Origin: Struthio camelus
Taxonomy: Eukaryota; Chordata; Aves; Struthioniformes; Struthionidae
Length of the DNA: 64,000 nt
NCBI RefSeq assembly: GCF_040807025.1
Contig: NW_027182594.1
Span: 124,001 to 188,000, forward strand
Direction of reading: 5' to 3'
Every line of letters starts with the position of its first letter. The first letter of the stretch is position 1. Below are positions 51,801 through 60,145 of this stretch, piece after piece. The translations under genes and the position numbers were made by a program. The notes below the pieces were generated by a model that worked only from the letters and a program-made list of their open reading frames with translations, made no database searches and had not been told where the DNA came from.

Positions 51801-54800
51801 CCAACCCCCCTCCCCCAGGGCCCACCTCCCCAACGCCCCCCTCCCCGGGGGGGGCCCAGGCGTCCGGGAGGGACCCAGGCGTCCGGGTCCCCTTTCCCTT
51901 TGGGCTGCGGGGGAGGAGGGGGCCCAGGCGTCCGGCTGAGCCCCCCCCCCCCCCCCCCCCGCAGGTGGTGAACGGGCTGATGGCGCGGCGGGACTGGGCG
52001 GCCGCCCTGCGCACGCCCCTGGGCATCCTGCCCTGCGGCTCCGGCAACGCCCTGGCCGGCGCCGTCAACTTCCACGCCGGGTAGGCACACGCGTGTGCGC
52101 GGGGCCGGGGGGGGGGGGGACACACGCGTGTGCGCGGGGCCGGGGGCGCCTGCCGCCTCCTCGCCTGTCCCGTGGCCCCCGGTCACGTCCCCGTGCGTGC
52201 TGTGTGTGTCCCCCCCCCCCGCGTGCGCTGTGTCCTGCCTGTCCCGTGTCCCCACGCGTGTCACGTGCGCCACGTCCCCACGCGCCTCACGTGCCGCCTC
52301 TGCGCGAGCGTCATGTCCGCACACGGCTTGCGTGTGCCGCGTCCTGTTGTCGCATCCGCATGCGTGTTCTGTCCCCACGTGTCCCGGGGTCACATCTGCG
52401 TGAGCATCGCGTCCCCACGCGTGTCACGTGTCACGCCTGCGTGAGTGTCATGTCCGCATGCGCGTCATCTGCCGCGTCCATGTGCGCGTCTCGTCCCCCC
52501 GCGTGTTGTGTGCCATGTTCGCGTGTGCGTGTCGCGTCCCCGTGTGCGTCGTGTGCCGTGTGCGTGTCGCGTCCCTGTGTGCGTTGTGTGCTGTGTGCGT
52601 GTCGTGTCCCTGTGTGCGTGTGCCGTGTCCGCGTGCGCGTCGCGTCCCCACGTGTCGTGTGCCGTGTGCATGTCGCGTCCCTGTGTGCCGTGTGCCGCGT
52701 GTGCGTCGCGTCCCCACGTGTCGTGTGCCGTGTCCGTGTGCGCGTCCCCGCGTGCGTGTCGTGTGCCGTGCCCGTGTGCATGTCGCGTCCCTGTGTGTCG
52801 TGTGCTGTCCCCGCGTGTGCGTCCGCGTCCCCACGTGCGTCCCCGTGTGCGTGTCGTGTGCCGTGTCCGTGTCCGCGTGCGTGTCCCTGCGTGTCGTGTG
52901 CCGTGTCCGTGTGCGCATCCCCGTGTGCCATGTCCGCGTGCGCGTCCCTGCGTGCGTCCCCGTGTGCCGTGCCCGCGTGCGCGTTGCGTCCCCGTGTGCA
53001 TGTCGTGTGCCGCGTGCGTGTCGCGTCCCCACGTGTCGTGTGCCGTCCCCGTGTGCGTGTCGTGTGCCGTGTCCGTGTCCGCGTGCGCGTCCCCACGTGC
53101 GTCCCCGTGTGCCGTGTGCGCGTCGCGTCCCCGTGTGTGTGTCGTGTGCCGTGTCCGTGTCTGCGTGCGTGTCCCCACGTGCGTCCCCGTGTGCCGTCCC
53201 CGTGTGCGCGTCGCGCCCCCACGTGTCGTGTGCCGTCCCCGCGTGCGTGTCGTGTGCCGTGTCCGTATCCGCGTGCGCGTCCCCACGTGCGTCCCCGTGT
53301 GCCGTGCCCGCGTGCGCGTCGCGTCCCCGTGTGCCGTGTGCCGTGTCCGTATGCCGTCCCCACGTGCCGTGTGCCGTGTCCGTGTGCCGTCCCCGTGTGC
53401 GCGTCGCGTCCCCACGTGCCGTGTGCCGTCCCCGCGTGCGTGTCGTGTGCCGTGTCCGTGTCCACGTGCGCGTCCCCACGTGCGTCCCCGTGTGCCGTGT
53501 GTGCGTGCACCGTCGCGTCCCCGCGTGCATGTCGTGTGCCGTGTCCGTGTCCGCGTGTGCGTCCCCACGTGCGTCCCCGTGTGCCGTCCCCGCGTGCGCG
53601 TCGCGTTCCCGTGTGCGTGTCGTGCGCCGTGCCCGTGTGCATGTCGCGTCCCGTGTGTCGTGTGCCGTGGGCGCGTTGCGTCCCCACGTGTCGTGTCCCC
53701 GCGTGTGCGTCGTGTCCCCGTGTGCGTGTCGTGTGCCGTGTCCGTGTGCCGTCCCCGTGTGCATGTTGTGTGCTGTGTGCGTGTCGCGTCCCCACGTGTT
53801 GTGTGCCGTCCCCGTGTGCGTGTTGTGTGCCGTCCCCGCGTGCGCGTCCCCACGTGCGCGTCCCCACGTGCGCGTCCCCACGTGCGTCCCCGTGTGCCGC
53901 GTGTGCGTCGCGCCCCCGCGTGCGTGTCGTGTGCCATGTGTGCGTGCGCGTCCCATCCCCGCGTGCGCGTCGCGTCCCCACGTGTCGTGTCCCCGCGTGT
54001 GCATCGCGTCCCCGTGTGCGTGTCGTGTGCCGTGTCCGTGTGCATCGCGCCCCCGCGTGCGTGTCGTGTGCCGTGTGCGTGTCGCGTCCCTACGTGTCGT
54101 GTGCCGTCCCCGTGTGTGTCGTGTGCCGTGTCCGTGTCTGCGTGCGTGTCCCCACGTGCGCCCCCGTGTGCCGTCCCTGCGTGCGTGTCGCGTCCCCGCG
54201 TGTCGTGTGCCGTGTCCGTGTGCGCGTCCCCATGTGCATGTCGTGTGCCGTGTGCGTCGCGTTGCGTCCCCACGTGCGTCCCCGTGTGCCGTCCCTGCGT
54301 GCGCGTCGCGTCCCCGTGTGCGTGTCGTGTGCCGTGTGTGCGTGCGCGTCGCGTCCCCACGTGTCGTGTGCCGTCCCCGCGTGCGTGTCGTGTGCCGTGT
54401 CCATGTGCGTGTCGCGTCCCCGCGTGCGTGTCGTGTGCCACGTGTGCGTGCGCGTCGCGTCCCCACGTGTCGTGTGCTGTGTCCGTGTGCCGTCCCCACG
54501 TGCCATGTGCCGTGCCCGTGTGCGCGTCGCGTCCCCGCGTGTCGTGTGCCGTCCCCGTGTGTGTGTCGTGTGCCGTGTCCGTGTGCCGTCCCCACGTGCG
54601 CGTCCCCACGTGCGTCCCCGTGTGCCGCGTGTGCGTCGCGCCCCCGCGTGCCTGTCGTGTGCTGTGTGTGCATGCGCGTCGTGTCCCCGCGTGCCGTGTG
54701 CCGTCCCCGCGTGCGCGTCGCGTCCCCGCGTGCCTGTCGTGTGCCGTGTGTGCGTTGCGTCCCCACGTGTCGTGTCCCCGCGTGTGCATCGCGCCCCCGT

Positions 54801-56444
54801 GTGCGTGTCGTGTGCCGTGTGCGTGTCGCGTCCCCACGTGTCGTGTGCCGTCCCCGTGTGCGTGTCGTGTGCCGTGTCCGTGTCTGCGTGCGCGTCCCCA
54901 CGTGCGTCCCCGTGTGCCGTCCCCGCGTGCGCGTCCCCGCGTGTCGTGTGCCGTGTCCGTGTGCATGTCGCGTCCCTGTGTGTCGTGTGCTGTCCCCGCG
55001 TGTGCGTCGCGTCCCCACGTCGTGTCCCCGTGTGCGTGTCGTGTGCCGCGTGTGCATCGCGTCCCCACGTGTCGTGTGCCGTCCCCGTGTGCGTGTCGTG
55101 TGCCGTGTGCGTGCGCGTCCCCACGTGTCGTGTGCTGTGTCCGTGTGCGCATCCCTGTGTGCCGTGCCCGCGTGCGCGTCGCGCCCCCGCGTGCGTGTCG
55201 TGTGCCGCGTGCGTGTCGCGTCCCCACGTGTCGTGTGCCGTCCCCGCGTGCGTGTCGTGTGCCGTGTCCGTGTCCGTGTGCGCGTCCCCACGTGCGTCCC
55301 CGTGTGCCGTGCCCACGTGCGCGTCGCGTCCCCGTGTGCGTGTCGTGTGCCGTGTGTGCATCGTGTCGCGTCCCCGCGTGCCGTGTGCCGTGTCCGTGTG
55401 CCGTCCCCGCGTGCCGTGTGCCGTCCCCGCGTGTGCGTCGCGTCCCCGCGTGCCGTGCCCGTGTGCGTGTCCCCGTGTGCATGTCGTGTGCCGTCCCCGT
55501 GTGCGTGTCGTGTGCCGTGTGTGCGTCGCGTCGCGTCCCCACGTGTCGTGTGCCGTGTCCGTGTCCCTGTGCGTGTCCCCACGTGTCGTGTGCCGTCCCC
55601 GCGTGCGCGTGGCGTGTGCGCGTCGTGCGCCCCCCCGGCGTGACGGCCGCGGCCGGCCCGCAGGCTGCCGCCGGCGCTGGGCGTGGAGCTGCTGCAGAAC
55701 TGCGCCGTGCTGCTGTGCCACGGCGCCCCGTCGCCCCTCGACCTGGTGGCCGTCACCACGGCCTCGGGCGCCCGCTGCTTCTCCTTCCTCAGCGTGGCCT
55801 GGGGCTTCGTCTCCGACGTGGACGTGGAGAGCGAGCGCTACCGGCGCGTGGGGGCCGCCCGCTTCGCCCTGGGCACGGCCCTGCGCCTGGCCGCCCTGCA
55901 CACCTACCGCGGCCGCCTCTCCTACCTGCCGGCCGCCGAGCCGCCGCCGCCGCCCCGCGGCCGCCCCGACCTGCGGCCCCGCGCCCCCCCGGAGGAGCCG
56001 CCGCCGCCGCCCGCCGGCCCCGCGGACGACCTGCTGGTGCCGCTGGGGCAGCCGGTGCCGCCGTCCTGGGTGACGCTGGAGGGCGACTTCGTGCTGGTGC
56101 TGGCGCTGTACCAGACGCACCTGGGGGCCGAGCTGCTGGCCGCCCCCCGGGCCCGCTTCGACGAGGGCGTCATCCACCTGTGCTACGTGCGGGCCGGGGT
56201 CTCGCGGGCCGCCCTGGCCCGCCTCTTCCTGGCCATGGCGCGCGGGGCGCCCTGGGGCGCCGGCTGCCCCCACCTGGGCCGGGTGCCGGCTCGCGCCTTC
56301 CGCCTGGAGCCGCTGACGGCCCGCGGCGTCCTCACCGTGGACGGCGAGCGGGTCGAGTACGGCCCGCTGCAGGCGCAGATCCACCGCGGCCTGGCCCGCC
56401 TGCTCACCGGCACCCCCCCGGCCGGGGCCCCGGCGTCCGGCTGA
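45886..56444 (+). CDS. SPHK2: Sphingosine kinase 2
   Basis: Lipid kinase making sphingosine-1-phosphate; mammalian SPHK2 works in nucleus, ER and mitochondria. Exons 45886-46285, 49601-49744, 50964-51058, 51965-52080 and 55664-56444 sum to 1536 bases, 511 aa. Signatures: LLLLLNPFGGRGRAL (from 144), catalytic SGDGLLYE (Asp208), nucleotide-binding GILPCGSGNALAG (233-245), FSFLSVAWGFVSDVDVE, WVTLEGDFVLVLAL and VEYGPLQAQIH. SPHK2 rather than SPHK1 is shown by the N-terminal extension (LLLGEFGAHP...YALRLTRSALHVQPL) and by a Pro-rich insert in the last exon. That insert is far shorter than in human (654 aa). The start is the first ATG after an AG acceptor at 45843. The last codons (APASG) are encoded by the same GGCGTCCGG core that repeats just downstream. 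Every intron is a repeat array. Confidence 0.96.
46300..48400. repeat. 2.1-kb motif-family array in SPHK2 intron 1
   Basis: About 80 units of 22-30 bp alternating gggcccaggcgtccgggagt with gcgcggggagg, and gggcccaggcgtctgggaca with cggg. Blocks containing gagcacgagggcccaggtgt recur near 46590, 46800, 46970, 47210, 47410, 47570, 47960 and 48140. Motif orientation is sense to SPHK2. Confidence 0.97.
48400..49600. repeat. Scattered motifs, then a GGGGCCCCGGCGTCCGGG array
   Basis: From 48400 to 49020 motif copies stand singly among unique GC-rich sequence, mostly plus orientation with one minus copy (cggacgcctgggtcc) near 48630. From about 49075 to 49590 a compact array combines ccccggcgtccgggcggggg with ccccggcgtccccgctcgcg. 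It ends at the acceptor of the exon at 49601. Confidence 0.93.
49745..50940. repeat. G-rich minisatellite filling SPHK2 intron 2
   Basis: Units of about 14-30 bp (ggggggtccggggggcgatg, ggggagcaatgggggg, tctagggctcactgggg) built into blocks of about 120-130 bp. The non-template strand is strongly G-rich. One plus-oriented CCCAGGCGTCCGGG lies at about 50930, some 20 bp from the exon 50964 acceptor. Confidence 0.95.
51060..51930. repeat. Motif-family array in SPHK2 intron 3, plus orientation
   Basis: About 27 copies of aggggcccaggcgtccggga with ccccccaacacccccc spacers. The array starts within about five bases of the donor at 51059 and ends near the acceptor of the 51965 exon. Confidence 0.97.
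52085..55640. repeat. 3.5-kb CpG-rich GTGTGCCGTCCCCGTGTGCG array in SPHK2 intron 4
   Basis: Short units of gtgtcgtgtgccgt, ccccgtgtgcgcgtcgcgtc and cccacgtgcgtccccgtgtg fill the intron. The plus strand has almost no A except in cacgtg and catgtc. Alternating purine-pyrimidine runs such as gtgtgcgtgtcgtgtg recur hundreds of times. CpG is extremely dense. Open frames of over 1000 codons exist on both strands, an artefact of composition. Confidence 0.97.
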
Positions 56445-56449
56445 CGCTT

Positions 56450-57720
56450 CGCCCCCTGCCAAAGGCTGCGCCGGGGGCCCAGGCGTCCGGGGGCTGGCAC
56501 CTTCCCGTCACCGTGGTGCGGGGCCCAGGCGTCCGGGGGCTGGCACCTTCCTGCCACCGTGGTGCGGGGCCCAGGCGTCCGGGGGCTGACCCCTTCCTGC
56601 CACCGTGGTGCAGGGCCCAGGCGTCCGGGGGCTGACCCCTTCCTGCCACCGTGGTGCAGGGCCCAGGCGTCCGGGGGCTGACCCCTTCCTGCCACCATGG
56701 TGGCCAGGACCCAGGCGTCCGGGTGACACTTCGCCCCCTGCCAAAGGCTGCGCCGGGGGCTGACCCCTTCCCGCCACTATGGTGCGGGGCCCAGGCGTCC
56801 GGGGGCTGACCCCTTCCCGCCACTGTGGTGCGGGGCCCAGGCGTCCGGGGGCTGACTCCTTCCTGCCACCGTGGTGCGGGGCCCAGGCGTCCGGGGGCTG
56901 GCACCTTCCCGTCACCGTGGTGCGGGGCCCAGGCGTCCGGGGGCTGACCCCTTCCTGCCACCGTGGTGCGGGGCCCAGGCGTCCGGGGGCTGACCCCTTC
57001 CTGCCACCGTGGTGCGGGGCCCAGGCGTCCGGGGGCTGACCCCTTCCTGCCACCGTGGTGCGGGGCCCAGGCGTCCGGGGGCTGGCACCTTCCCGCCACC
57101 GTGGTGCGGGGCCCAGGCGTCCGGGGGCTGACCCCTTCCTGCCACTGTGGTGCGGGGCCCAGGCGTCCGGGGGCTGACCCCTTCCTGCCACCATGGTGGC
57201 CAGGACCCAGGCGTCCGGGTGACACTTCGCCCCCTGCCAAAGGCTGCGCCGGGGGCTGACCCCTTCCCGCCACCGTGGTGCGGGGCCCAGGCGTCCGGGG
57301 GCTGACCCCTTCCCGCCACCGTGGTGCGGGGCCCAGGCGTCCGGGGGCTGGCACCTTCCCACCACCGTGGTGCGGGGCCCAGGCGTCCGGGGGCTGGCAC
57401 CTTCCCGCCACTATGGTGCGGGGCCCAGGCGTCCGGGGGCTGACCCCTTCCTGCCACTGTGGTGCGGGGCCCAGGCGTCCGGGGGCTGACCCCTTCCCGC
57501 CACCGTGGTGCGGGGCCCAGGCGTCCGGGGGCTGGCACCTTCCCGTCACCGTGGTGCGGGGCCCAGGTGTCCGGGGGCTGACCCCTTCCCGCCACTATGG
57601 TGCGGGGCCCAGGCGTCCGGGGGCTGACCCCTTCCCGCCACCGTGGTGCGGGGCCCAGGCGTCCGGGGGCTGGCACCTTCCCGCCACTATGGTGTGGGGG
57701 CCCAGGCGTCCGGGGGCTGA
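56450..57720. repeat. 50-52 bp motif-family array in the SPHK2 3' UTR
   Basis: About 24 copies of ggtgcggggcccaggcgtcc, then gggggctgaccccttcctg and ccaccgt. At 56700-56765 and 57195-57260 the unit is interrupted by a segment nearly identical to the end of the SPHK2 coding region (tgacacttcgccccctgcca, then aaggctgcgccgggg). The same segment follows the real stop codon. Confidence 0.97.
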
Positions 57721-58110
57721 CTCCTTCCCACCACTGTGGTGCAGGGGCCCAGGTGTCCGGGTGACAATACAACCCCCCCCCCAAGGCTGCAGGGGCCCAG
57801 GTGTCCGGGTGACAGTACAACCCCCCCCCAAGGCTGAAGGGGCCCAGGTGTCCAGGTGACAGTACAACCCCCCCCCAAGGCTGAAGGGGCCCAGGTGTCC
57901 AGGTGACAGTACAACCCCCCCCCAAGGCTGCAGGGGCCCAGGTGTCCGGGTGACAGTACAACCCCCCCCCCCAAGGCTGCAGGGGCCCAGGTGTCCGGGT
58001 GACAGTACAACCCCCCCCCCCAAGGCTGCAGGGGCCCAGGTGTCCGGGTGACAGTACAACCCCCCCCCCCAAGGCTGCAGGGGCCCAGGTGTCCGGGCAC
58101 TGACACCCCC
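57720..58110. repeat. CAGGGGCCCAGGTGTCCGGG array in the SPHK2 3' UTR
   Basis: Eight copies of a roughly 54-bp unit: aaggctgcaggggcccaggt, then gtccgggtgacagtacaacc and a C-run. Here almost every copy carries the TG form (AGGTGTCC) of the motif. Confidence 0.95.
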
Positions 58111-58399
58111 CAGCTGTGTGGGTGTTGGGAGGGGAGGAAGGACCCAGGCGTCCGGGTGCCCTCCCTGCCCCGGGGGGGGGGGGGGCTGTCCATGGGGAGA
58201 CGGTGCTGGGTTCCCCCCCCCCCTGGACGCCTGGGTCCCCTGGGTGCTGCCTCCCCCCCCAGCAGGAGGGAACACAGGTGTCTGGGTCGGCCCCCCCCCC
58301 ACCATCTCCTGCCCGGACGCCTGGGTCCCGGGGGGGGGGGGGGTGTCCAGCCGCTCCCCCCCCCCCGTCCCCTCCGCGTCCCGCAGCGCCGACCTATGC

Positions 58400-58405
58400 A
58401 ATAAA
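58400..58405 (+). terminator. poly(A) signal of SPHK2
   Basis: AATAAA in ctatgcaataaagccgg, followed by a GT-rich region (gcgtgtgcgcgcacacgcgt). It would give SPHK2 a 3' UTR of about 2 kb, mostly minisatellite, unless that region is spliced. Confidence 0.75.
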
Positions 58406-58640
58406 GCCGGAGCCTGGAGCGAGGCCTGTCCTTGGGGGGTCACGCGTGACGCAGGCGTGTGCGCGCACACGCGTGTGCTGGGGGGGGGCTCGAGCTGGGC
58501 GCCTGGGGACGCGCGTGCGCCCGCCTGGCCACGCACACGCGTGTGGGACCGGCCACGCAGACGCGTGCCGGCACGGTGACGGCGCGCGTGTGCACACGGC
58601 AATGACACGCGTGTGCGCGCCGCGCCGCGGGGTTCACAGG

Positions 58641-58646
58641 TTTATT
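58641..58646 (-). terminator. poly(A) signal of DBP
   Basis: TTTATT on the plus strand gives AATAAA for the minus-strand DBP gene, about 1.5 kb after its stop. It lies about 240 bp from the SPHK2 signal on the opposite strand. Confidence 0.75.
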
Positions 58647-58739
58647 CTGTACAAAATCCCCCCCCCGGGGTCTTTTCCCCCCTGAAAAGCCTCGCGTGGG
58701 GGGGGGTTTAAAGTGGTCAAAGTGCAGGGGGGGGGGCCG

Positions 58740-59310
58740 GACGCCTGGGCCCCCTCAGGGTGGGGGATGGGGCCGTGCTTGCTTCTGTCCCGAGCTGGGG
58801 AAGGGACCCAGGCGTCCGGGGGGGACCCGGCTCCCAGCGACGCTACTGGCCTGAACTGGAAATGGGTCGCTGGGAGGAACTGGGGGAGGGGAGGGGCCTC
58901 AGGGGGCCCAGGCGTCCGGCCCCCCCCCCCCAAAAAAAAAACCCCTCGACCTCCCGGTTGTCCCAGCAGGACCCCGGTGTCCGGGCAGGCTTGCCTCAGC
59001 ACCCGGACGCCTGGGCCCCCTCTGGCTGGGGGGGAGCAGCAGAGTCTAGTGGTTGGGGGTGGGGCCACCCGGACGCCTGGGTCCCTGGGGGGGGGGGGGC
59101 AGTGCAGTCTAGCGGTTGGGGGGGGGGAGGGTGCGGGGGGGGGGCCCGGACGCCTGGGCCCCCTCCTGGAGTTGTGCTTTAAACCAGCCCTCGGGCCGGG
59201 GAATAAATATTTACAAGTGTGTGGTTGGGGGGGGGGGGGAACGGGGCCCAGGCGTCCGGGGACCCCCCCAGGTCTGGGAGGGCCCAGGCGTCCGGCCCTC
59301 GTGGGGGTGG
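58740..59310. repeat. Scattered motif copies in both orientations in the DBP 3' UTR
   Basis: Single copies rather than an array. CCGGACGCCTGGG lies near 58738, 59000, 59070 and 59148. CCCAGGCGTCCGG lies near 58807, 58908, 59248 and 59284. Sequence between them is unique. A Pumilio-type site lies in the same interval. Confidence 0.85.
59202..59220 (-). promoter_or_regulatory. Pumilio-type and AU-rich element in the DBP 3' UTR
   Basis: On the DBP strand the sequence reads ACTTGTAAATATTTATTC. It contains TGTAAATA (plus-strand 59208-59215), the Pumilio recognition element, overlapping TATTTATT. It is an isolated AT-rich island in otherwise GC-rich 3' UTR. A role in rapid mRNA turnover is inference. 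Confidence 0.55.
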
Positions 59311-59639
59311 GGTGGGGGGAAAACAGTCCAGTTCGGGGGACCCCGCCGGGGCGGAGCCGGGTCCCGGTTCCGGGGGGTCCCGGTTCCGGGGGGTCCCGGT
59401 CCGGCTCCCCAACCCCTCCGCCGGCCGGCTCTCATCCCGGCTCCCGGCTCCGCGCCGCCTCCAGGTCAGTTTTAGGCTCTTGCCCGGTCCCGGTTCCAGA
59501 TCCCGGTTCCGGGTCGGTGCCGGTTCCGGCTCCCGGTCCCGGGTGGCAGCTCCACGCCGGTTCCAGGTCGGGGCCGGTTCCCCAGCTCCGGTCCAGGCCG
59601 GCGCCGGCTGCCCGTCCTGGGCCGCTTCCAGGTTGTTTC

Positions 59640-60140
59640 CGGTCCCGGGCGGACCTGGGCGGTTCTGGGCAGTCCCAGGTGGTTCTGGGTGGTCCCAGGC
59701 GGTTCCAGGTGGTGCCGGGCGGTCCCAGGCGGTCCCGGGCGGTCCTGGGCGGTTCCGGGCGGTTCCAGGCGGTCTCGGGCGGTCCCGGGCAGTCCCAGGC
59801 AGTCCCGGGCGGTTCTGGGCGGTCCCAGGCGGTCCCGGGCGGTTCCAGGTGGTGCCGGGTGGCTCTGGGCGGTCCCGGGCGGTCCCAGGCGGTCCCAGGC
59901 GGTTCTGGGCAGTCCCAGGCGGTCCCGGGCGGTCCCAGGCGGTCCCAGGCGGTTCTGGGCAGTCCCAGGCGGTCCTGGGCGGTTCCGGGCGGTCCCAGGC
60001 GGTCCCGGGCGGTCCTGGGCGGTCCTGGGCGGTTCCGGGCGGTCCCAGGCAGTCCCGGGCGGTTCTGGGCGGTCCCAGGCGGTCCCGGGCGGTTCCAGGT
60101 GGTGCCGGGTGGCTCCGGGCGGTGCCGGGCGGTGCCGGGC
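59640..60140. repeat. 10-11 bp GGCGGTCCCA minisatellite in the DBP 3' UTR
   Basis: About 45 copies of ggcggtcccag, ggcggttccgg, ggcggtcctgg and similar, ending a few bases from the DBP stop codon at 60146. On the gene strand it would form the first 500 bases of the 3' UTR. Confidence 0.95.
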
Positions 60141-60145
60141 GGTGC

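Noticed and set aside
52093-56635. Open reading frames of over 1000 codons (for example 1326 and 1396 codons) rich in Cys, Arg, Val and Pro across SPHK2 intron 4
   Set aside because: They run through a CpG-rich tandem repeat on both strands and in several frames at once, lack a family match and overlap the real SPHK2 exon out of frame. Stop codons are rare because the units lack TA and TGA in those frames.
59202-59207. Plus-strand AATAAA as an alternative SPHK2 poly(A) signal
   Set aside because: It lies beyond the SPHK2 signal at 58400 and inside the DBP 3' UTR. It is better read as part of the AT-rich element on the DBP strand.
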